From NCBI RefSeq assembly GCF_019977355.1, contig NZ_AP024655.1, forward strand, positions 2,232,001 to 2,296,000: a DNA stretch of 64,000 nt, given 5' to 3'. Numbering within the stretch: position 1 is the first letter of the stretch; each line of letters opens with the position of its first letter. Made by a program: the position numbers and the translations under genes. Positions 59,012 to 64,000 of this stretch are shown piece after piece. Source of the DNA: Arthrobacter sp. NicSoilB8 (GTDB taxonomy: Bacteria; Actinomycetota; Actinomycetes; Actinomycetales; Micrococcaceae). The notes below the pieces were generated by a model. It was not told where the DNA came from. It saw nothing but the letters and a program-made list of their open reading frames with translations, and ran no database searches.

Positions 59012-61666
59012 ATGTGCTACGTGGGAGAGATGCTAAATGCCGGATGGGTGCCTGGTCCTCAGTTCAAGATCAGGCCACCTGTGCGAGGCCTCGGAGCGCT
59101 GGAGCGCCCGCGCCTGGAAAGCGCCTTGTCCGCGTCCGCCGATTCGCACCGTCTGACGCTCGTCGCGGCACCAGCCGGCTACGGCAAGTCCACGTTATTG
59201 GGTGACTGGGTCCGCAAGTGCGATCTTCCGTGCGCGTGGCTGTCGCTCGACCGGTTCGATACTCAGCCCGCACGGCTGTTTAGCGGGGTCGTCGGAGCGG
59301 TGCAGGCCGCGGCCGGCAGGCTTCCGCTGCCCGGCACAGATGCCCTCCTGGCCCTCGACCAGGGCCTTGCCCACGACCGGGCCGCCTCCTACGACCTACT
59401 CCTCGGTGCCCTGGAGCACCTCACCGAGCCGATTGCCCTGGTGATCGACGACGTTCATTTGGCAGGGCCGGGGCTGGCCAACGGAATCGTCGGGGTCCTC
59501 GCGGCCTCGGCACCCCCTTCATTGCGGCTGGTGCTCTCCGGACGTGGCCACACGTCCATCCAGCTGGAAAGGTTCCGGTACGGCGAGGGCCTTGGCGAGC
59601 TTCGCGCCGCCGAACTCGCCCTCACCCGGGAGGAAGTTGCCCAGTTTGCCACATCGTTGGGACAGGACGGAGACTTCGACGCCGGATCCCTGTGGGCGGT
59701 GACAGGCGGCTGGCCGGTCGCCGTCCACGCCAGCCTGGTTTCATTGGCGCAATCCCGCAACGTACCGGTCACGACGCCGGGCTCCACGCCGGCGCACATC
59801 CCCCTGGCCGACTACGTCGCGGAAGAGATCCTCGACCAGCTCGAACCGGCGCTGGCGGAGTTCATCCTTCGGGCCACCACGAGCGACTGGCTCGGCCGTC
59901 GGCTCGCCGTTGAACTCTATGGCCGGCCCCGCGGCGGCGTGCTGCTTGAGGAATGCCTCCGCAACGGTCTCTTCATTGAGGAGCACGATTACCGCGGCGG
60001 TGAATCCATGTACCGCTGGCAGTCACTCTTCGCGGCGCAATGCCGGCGGATACTTCAGAGGCGGGATCCCCTTCTGGCCGAGCGGCTGCACCGCGTGGCG
60101 GCGCGGTACTACCAGGACACCGACGTCGTCGAGTGCGCAGCCCAGGCGCTGCAAGGGCGTGCACCCCGGCAGGCAGTGATATCCCTCGGAGCGCATTGGC
60201 TCGAGTTCGTGCTTGGAAAGGATGCCCAGACCCTGGAGCGGCTGTGCAGGGAACTGCCGGCGCCGTGGAACGAGGACCCAGAGATCCTGATGATCCGGTC
60301 TGTCTGCCGCGTCCTTGCCGGCGATGCCGCGGCAGCATCGGAGCTCTCCGAACGGGCGCTGTCACGGACTTTTGTGCTGGATGCAGTCCGCCGCCGGCAG
60401 CTTGACGGCTACCGGGTCCTCTTCGAGTCTTCGCCTGCCGGTGGCCGTCTGGACCTTCTCACTACCCTGGCGGACGATGGCCGGTCAGCTGTTGGCGCTT
60501 CAGACGACGGCCGTTCCGCTTCCTGCTCGTCCGGACTCTTCCTCCTAGCCCAGGCGGAATATCGGTTGCACCGCAGCAGCGATCAGGCGACCGTACTGCT
60601 CCACGCAGTCAGCGGCAGCGGCAACCCCAAACAACTGGAAGCGGTGGAAATCCCCGCCCAGGCGGATCTCGCGTTGGCTTTCGCGGCAGCCGGCGACCTG
60701 GTCGGCGCGGACGAACATGCCACCCAAGCCGTGGGGCGGGCAGAAGCGCTGGGCTGGAGTTCGAGGCAGCGGATCGCTCCGGCCTGGCTGGCACGCGGTA
60801 TTGCGTGCTACTGGCGCGATGACCTGACAGCCGCGCGGACGTGCCTGGTGAAAGCCCAGCGATTGGGCAGCGACCTCTTCCCGGCCGGTCCGCTCAGCGC
60901 CGTTTATCGGGTGCTGGTCGATCATGCCGCGGGTGATGCGCCCCGGCTTGCCGACTCCGGTGCGGCGCTGGAGTCCTTTCACACCCGTGGGTTCTACGCC
61001 GTGTCGGGAGATGCCCTGCATACCATCGCCGTGGCAAAACTCGCCGAAGCCCAGGGGAACGTCGCCGGTGCGTTGGCGATCGTTCAACCGCTGGGCGCCG
61101 GAGGCCATGGGGCGTTGGCGGACGCCCTGCTGGCGGAGATGCTGCGTCGCGGAGGGGACGTCGACGCTGCCCAGCGCTGTGCGGAGTCAGTGGCCGACCG
61201 CCGTCGGAACTCCTATGTCGACACCTGCCTGAGCCTGACCGAGGCGCTTCTGGCGAACGGGACCGGGGATACTGCGGCCGCACACGAGCGGCTTGAACAC
61301 GCAGTCCAACGGGCCGAACCCGAGTCAGTTCTGCGGCCTTTCGTGGAGCGGCGAGGCGAACTCGCGGACCTGCTTGTGCAGCATGCGGTCTGGGGGACCG
61401 CCCATGAGTCCTTCATCGCGGCCCTCATGGCACGCGAGACGCAAGGTGAGACCCGTCTCCGGCCCCAGTCGTATTGGAGCCTGACGGAACGTGAACGCGA
61501 AGTCCTTGCCTACATGCGCTCCATCATGACCGCGGCCGAAATTGCCGACGCGCTGTACATTTCGGTGAATACCGTCAAGACGCACGAACGGTCCATCTAC
61601 CGCAAACTTGGTGCGGGAAGCCGGCGGGACGCCCTCAAGACTGCAGCCAAGCGCGGCATCGTCTGA
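59012..61666 (+). CDS. Large LuxR-family (MalT/LAL-like) regulator
   Basis: An 884-residue ATP-dependent activator. The Walker A is VAAPAGYGKSTLLGDWV (about 51-67), with LALVIDDVHLAG-like Walker B (PIALVIDDVHLAG). A long TPR-like helical region follows (GAHWLEFVLGKDAQTLERLC; AQADLALAFAAAGDLVGADE), and the C-terminal LuxR helix-turn-helix is WSLTEREREVLAYMRSIMTA then AEIADALYISVNTVKTHERS. Such proteins sense small ligands and act at palindromes. The ATG at 59012 is favoured; ATG 59030 is possible. A longer frame to 58883 would overlap the channel promoter. It lies in the stress region and could control the TCACCC sites, but this is untested. Confidence 0.9.
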   Translation: MCYVGEMLNAGWVPGPQFKIRPPVRGLGALERPRLESALSASADSHRLTLVAAPAGYGKSTLLGDWVRKCDLPCAWLSLDRFDTQPARLFSGVVGAVQAAAGRLPLPGTDALLALDQGLAHDRAASYDLLLGALEHLTEPIALVIDDVHLAGPGLANGIVGVLAASAPPSLRLVLSGRGHTSIQLERFRYGEGLGELRAAELALTREEVAQFATSLGQDGDFDAGSLWAVTGGWPVAVHASLVSLAQSRNVPVTTPGSTPAHIPLADYVAEEILDQLEPALAEFILRATTSDWLGRRLAVELYGRPRGGVLLEECLRNGLFIEEHDYRGGESMYRWQSLFAAQCRRILQRRDPLLAERLHRVAARYYQDTDVVECAAQALQGRAPRQAVISLGAHWLEFVLGKDAQTLERLCRELPAPWNEDPEILMIRSVCRVLAGDAAAASELSERALSRTFVLDAVRRRQLDGYRVLFESSPAGGRLDLLTTLADDGRSAVGASDDGRSASCSSGLFLLAQAEYRLHRSSDQATVLLHAVSGSGNPKQLEAVEIPAQADLALAFAAAGDLVGADEHATQAVGRAEALGWSSRQRIAPAWLARGIACYWRDDLTAARTCLVKAQRLGSDLFPAGPLSAVYRVLVDHAAGDAPRLADSGAALESFHTRGFYAVSGDALHTIAVAKLAEAQGNVAGALAIVQPLGAGGHGALADALLAEMLRRGGDVDAAQRCAESVADRRRNSYVDTCLSLTEALLANGTGDTAAAHERLEHAVQRAEPESVLRPFVERRGELADLLVQHAVWGTAHESFIAALMARETQGETRLRPQSYWSLTEREREVLAYMRSIMTAAEIADALYISVNTVKTHERSIYRKLGAGSRRDALKTAAKRGIV

Positions 61667-61820
61667 ACCTGCGTTCCTGGTGAGTCCTGACGAGTCTTGG
61701 CCAAATCCAGGCGAGGTCCGGTGCCGGGAAGTTGGCCCGGGCCGCGCGACTCTTCCGGCAAGGACCAGATCGGGCCAGAGGCCTCTAGGCGCCGCTTGCC
61801 GGCAGTGAAAGTCTGGAACC

Positions 61821-62291
61821 ATGACAAATTCAGATCCCTTTGTGATTGTGGTTGGGTTTGACGGTTCGAAGCAATCGCACGGCGCCCTCGAATGGGCCAT
61901 TGAAGAGTCCCGATACCGCGATGCGGAACTGCGGGTAGTGACAGTCTGGAACAAGGCGCCGATGTCGTGGTATCCGGCGCTGCTGGAAACCGCCGCAGGG
62001 GAAATCGTGGCAGAGGAGTCCCCGGAGCAGCAGGCTGAGGCCCTCAGCGCGGCGGCGGCCGCGGCGGCGGCCGCGGCGGGTGTGAACGTTGTGACGCGGA
62101 CCGTCCATCACGACTCTGCGGCATCGGCCATTCTCGGGGCCGCACGCGAAGCCGACTTGGTCGTCATCGGCTCCCGCGGCCACGGTGGCTTTGCCGGCAT
62201 GCACATCGGCTCGGTCTCGACGCACGTGGTAGGCCACTCTCCGTGCCCTGTGCTGGTGGTGCGTCCGAAGGCGGCGGGCGCGTCCAGCTGA
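61821..62291 (+). CDS. Universal stress protein A family protein
   Basis: A 156-residue Usp with an intact ATP loop (GSRGHGGFAGMHIGSVS, G-x2-G-x9-GS pattern). It begins VIVVGFDGSKQSHGALEWAI and ends VVGHSPCPVLVVRPK. Ala-rich helix (AAAAAAAAAG, about residues 76-88) is unusually homopolymeric. The ATG at 61821 fits. It is the second Usp in the region and follows the LuxR-type regulator (155 bp apart). Confidence 0.93.
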   Translation: MTNSDPFVIVVGFDGSKQSHGALEWAIEESRYRDAELRVVTVWNKAPMSWYPALLETAAGEIVAEESPEQQAEALSAAAAAAAAAAGVNVVTRTVHHDSAASAILGAAREADLVVIGSRGHGGFAGMHIGSVSTHVVGHSPCPVLVVRPKAAGASS

Positions 62292-62306
62292 CTGACTCCC
62301 ACCCTC

Positions 62307-62402
62307 GCTGACTGGCTCCCTTGCTGACTGGCTCCCTTGCTGACTGGCTCCCTTGCTGACTGGCTCCCTTGCTGACTGGCTCCCTTGCTGACTGGCTCCC
62401 TT
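62307..62402. repeat. Six perfect copies of a 16-bp minisatellite
   Basis: Unit GCTGACTGGCTCCCTT at 62307, 62323, 62339, 62355, 62371 and 62387, all identical, followed by a partial unit and preceded by a degenerate one. It starts 16 bp after the Usp stop. There are no spacers, so it is not CRISPR. It lies in no convincing gene. Its perfect identity suggests recent expansion and possible copy-number variation. Confidence 0.95.
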
Positions 62403-62535
62403 GCTGACGGCCGGGCGGACTCCGGAGGGACAGCGGCAGTGCCCTCCGCCGTCGGGCCCCTGGACTGGTCCGAACACACGGCCTGAAGTGGCTGGCGTTA
62501 GGGCAGGGGCTGGCAGCTCCGGCAGAAACGGGTAC

Positions 62536-62832
62536 TTAGGGCAGGACCTTGTAGAGGTCGATGACCGTCTCTTCAGGCGGAGAGGTGAAGCCGCCCTCAA
62601 TGCCCGCTTGCATCCGCGGCACGAGAATCGTGTCCCGGAATTTCTCCCAGCTCTCCTTCGAATCATGGACTGCCACGACGGTCCAACCGCCCGCGGACGA
62701 CCCTGCGGCGTGGAAGATCTGGCCCTCCGGCAGGAGTCCCTGGCCAGGATGGACCGCGGCAAGCGACGCTTCGTACTGCTCCTTGGTGCCTCCCGGGAAA
62801 AAATGCACGACTCCGTAGGGCGAGGTTTCCAT
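62536..62832 (-). CDS. Small alpha-beta barrel protein of unknown function
   Basis: A 98-residue protein: GVVHFFPGGTKEQYEASLAA, GQIFHAAGSSAGGWTVVAVH, DSKESWEKFRDTILVPRMQA. The sequence of strand, HxAG loop and SWExFRD helix is typical of small ABM/EthD-like conserved proteins in actinobacteria. No catalytic residues can be assigned. The ATG at 62832 has a good AGGAGT upstream. It stands alone; about 280 bp upstream hold nothing recognisable. Confidence 0.75.
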   Translation of the reverse strand: METSPYGVVHFFPGGTKEQYEASLAAVHPGQGLLPEGQIFHAAGSSAGGWTVVAVHDSKESWEKFRDTILVPRMQAGIEGGFTSPPEETVIDLYKVLP

Positions 62833-63114
62833 GGCTACTCCTAGGATGGTGGACGGATCTCGACAAGGCCAGTCCTAGACTTCGCCGCGGGGCCTGTCAA
62901 GGGGCTGAGGTTTAGGGCACTCAGGAGACTTGGCGGTGAAAGAGCGGGCTGGTTGCCCGGTGATATCCAGCGCCAGTGCGGGCGTTCGGAGGCTAAGTGC
63001 TCCGGCAGGCGGAAACCGCGTGGCCGCGTTCGCTGCCGCCCTCGGCCAGGACCAACCAACCCGGGTGAGTTAGCAGCTACTGTTCGTGTCCCAGGCAGGG
63101 CCCGGATCCGGACC

Positions 63115-63954
63115 CTACCTCGAAACGGCGCTGACTTCGGCCCTGTACCCGAGATTTCGGGACACCGCCCTGGCCGTTGCCTGAACTGCCGGCGCCAGCA
63201 CGTTCGGGGGAGTGGCGCCGTCGGGAACCACAATGGAAAGTGCTGCGACGACGGCGCCCTGGGCGTCAAAAATGGGCGAGGCCACGGACACTGTCCGGGA
63301 GGGCGCCGACCTTCTGATCATGGCGACGCCGGTGCGGCGCACGTCGGAAAGCGTGCGTCTAAGCTGCCCCTCCGGCATCGCGTCCACGCCGGCCTCCACG
63401 TCAGCGGGCTGCTGGATGACGGATTCCTGGAAGGCCGTGTCGGCTCCGGCGAGCAGAACCAGGCCTACTGCAGTCGAGCGCAGCGGCGCGCGGCCGCCAA
63501 CCCGGTAGGCCACCTCGGTTGCCTCTTTGGAGGACAGCCGTTCGATCAGCACGGCCTCGTTCTTGTCGCGCACCGCCAGCAGGACGTGATGGCGCGTCAC
63601 CTCAAAGAGGTCTTCCAGATACGGCAGCGCAATTTCCCGCACGCCATGACCGCGGGGCGACAGTGACGCGACTTCCCACAACCTCACGCCCACCACGTAA
63701 CGGCCGTCCTCGAGTCGTTCCAAGGCGCCCCAGGCAACCAGCCGGGCAATCAAGCGGAGTGCTGTCGGGGCGGGCATGTCGGCGTATCTGGCCATTTCCG
63801 ACAACGTCAGCGCCCGCCGGCGGTCGGAAAAGACGGCGAGAAGGCTGAGGGCCCGGTCGATGACCGGTTCGCCCTGTTTGGGGCGTTTGCCGCGGGCAGG
63901 AGCGGGGGCGGCCGGCCCCGCCCTGTCCGGATCCTTTTCCGGGAATGCTGTCAT
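63115..63954 (-). CDS. IclR-family transcriptional regulator
   Basis: A 279-residue regulator. The N-terminal winged helix is VIDRALSLLAVFSDRRRALT then LSEMARYADMPAPTALRLIA, with a basic, Pro/Ala-rich extension before it. The C-terminal effector domain has RVGGRAPLRSTAVGLVLLAG and SVASPIFDAQGAVVAALSIV. IclR proteins typically control catabolism of aromatic or small organic acids; the target is not in the window since the gene ends near the edge. The ATG at 63954 is natural. Confidence 0.92.
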   Translation of the reverse strand: MTAFPEKDPDRAGPAAPAPARGKRPKQGEPVIDRALSLLAVFSDRRRALTLSEMARYADMPAPTALRLIARLVAWGALERLEDGRYVVGVRLWEVASLSPRGHGVREIALPYLEDLFEVTRHHVLLAVRDKNEAVLIERLSSKEATEVAYRVGGRAPLRSTAVGLVLLAGADTAFQESVIQQPADVEAGVDAMPEGQLRRTLSDVRRTGVAMIRRSAPSRTVSVASPIFDAQGAVVAALSIVVPDGATPPNVLAPAVQATARAVSRNLGYRAEVSAVSR

Positions 63955-64000
63955 TTCAAACCGTTCCTTCTTCGCCGCCAGAGACCCTCACCACAATACG

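Noticed and set aside
62307..62402. CRISPR array
   Set aside because: Repeats are 16 bp and directly adjacent with no spacers; no cas genes nearby.

Overview
The window is high-GC DNA (third codon positions almost all G or C in the real genes) with short intergenic regions, mixed-strand gene order, GTG and TTG starts and strong AGGAGG-type ribosome binding sites. The gene content fits a free-living actinobacterium, most likely an Arthrobacter-like member of the Micrococcaceae: SelO, a LigD polymerase-domain protein, a SARP regulator, many MFS pumps, LacI/sugar-porter and XRE/MmyB regulators, universal stress proteins, an emfourin/M4 protease pair and DUF998 proteins. The genus is an inference from family content only. 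No rRNA, tRNA, CRISPR array, phage or transposase gene was found.

Layout. 0-5 kb: the 3' end of selO, a LigD-type primase/polymerase, then a leftward oxidoreductase set (zinc alcohol dehydrogenase, aldo/keto reductase, carboxymuconolactone decarboxylase family protein, cupin) with two decayed genes in it. 5-9 kb: an MFS exporter divergent from an XRE/MmyB regulator, followed by decayed SDR and DUF998 genes. 9-13 kb: a sugar locus (LacI repressor, sugar porter, Gfo/Idh/MocA dehydrogenase) with an 18-bp perfect palindrome in the divergent promoter. 13-19.5 kb: a P450 translationally coupled to a fused ferredoxin/ferredoxin reductase, another MFS pump and a DHFR-like protein. 20-25 kb: a metalloprotease region (M43 protease, histidine phosphatase, emfourin plus M4 protease) next to a SARP regulator; 11-bp-period direct repeats of the kind SARPs bind lie in front of these genes. 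25-36 kb: DUF3616, MFS, small monooxygenase-like proteins, hydrolase, PhoD phosphatase, potassium channel, aquaporin and a D-serine-dehydratase-like enzyme; 29.1-30.0 kb is a cluster of gene fragments. 36-44 kb: PaiB-like protein, an EamA exporter divergent from a MocR regulator (start codons overlap), and a quinone/aromatic stress set (RibA-monooxygenase fusion, LigB-type dioxygenase, QorB-like reductase) with MarR-type promoter sequences.

44-62 kb is a stress-flavoured region: two universal stress proteins, DUF998 protein, thioredoxin reductase, alkylsulfatase-like protein, LysE, a DHA2 pump with a Cys-repeat leader peptide, GAP and AI-2E family membrane proteins, SHOCT protein, lipoprotein, class II amidotransferase, potassium channel and a large LuxR/MalT-type regulator. 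Within it, and in no other intergenic region of the window, a palindrome TCACCC-N5-GGGTGA occurs four times, with one N2 variant and one degenerate copy. It looks like the operator of an undescribed regulon and is the leading candidate for something new. The window ends with a 16-bp minisatellite, a small hypothetical protein and an IclR regulator.

Other candidates are the SARP/metalloprotease circuit, the Met-Pro-Gly-Cys-Glu repeat leader upstream of the pump at 50425, and the fusion of a catalytically gutted GTP cyclohydrolase II to a flavin monooxygenase.
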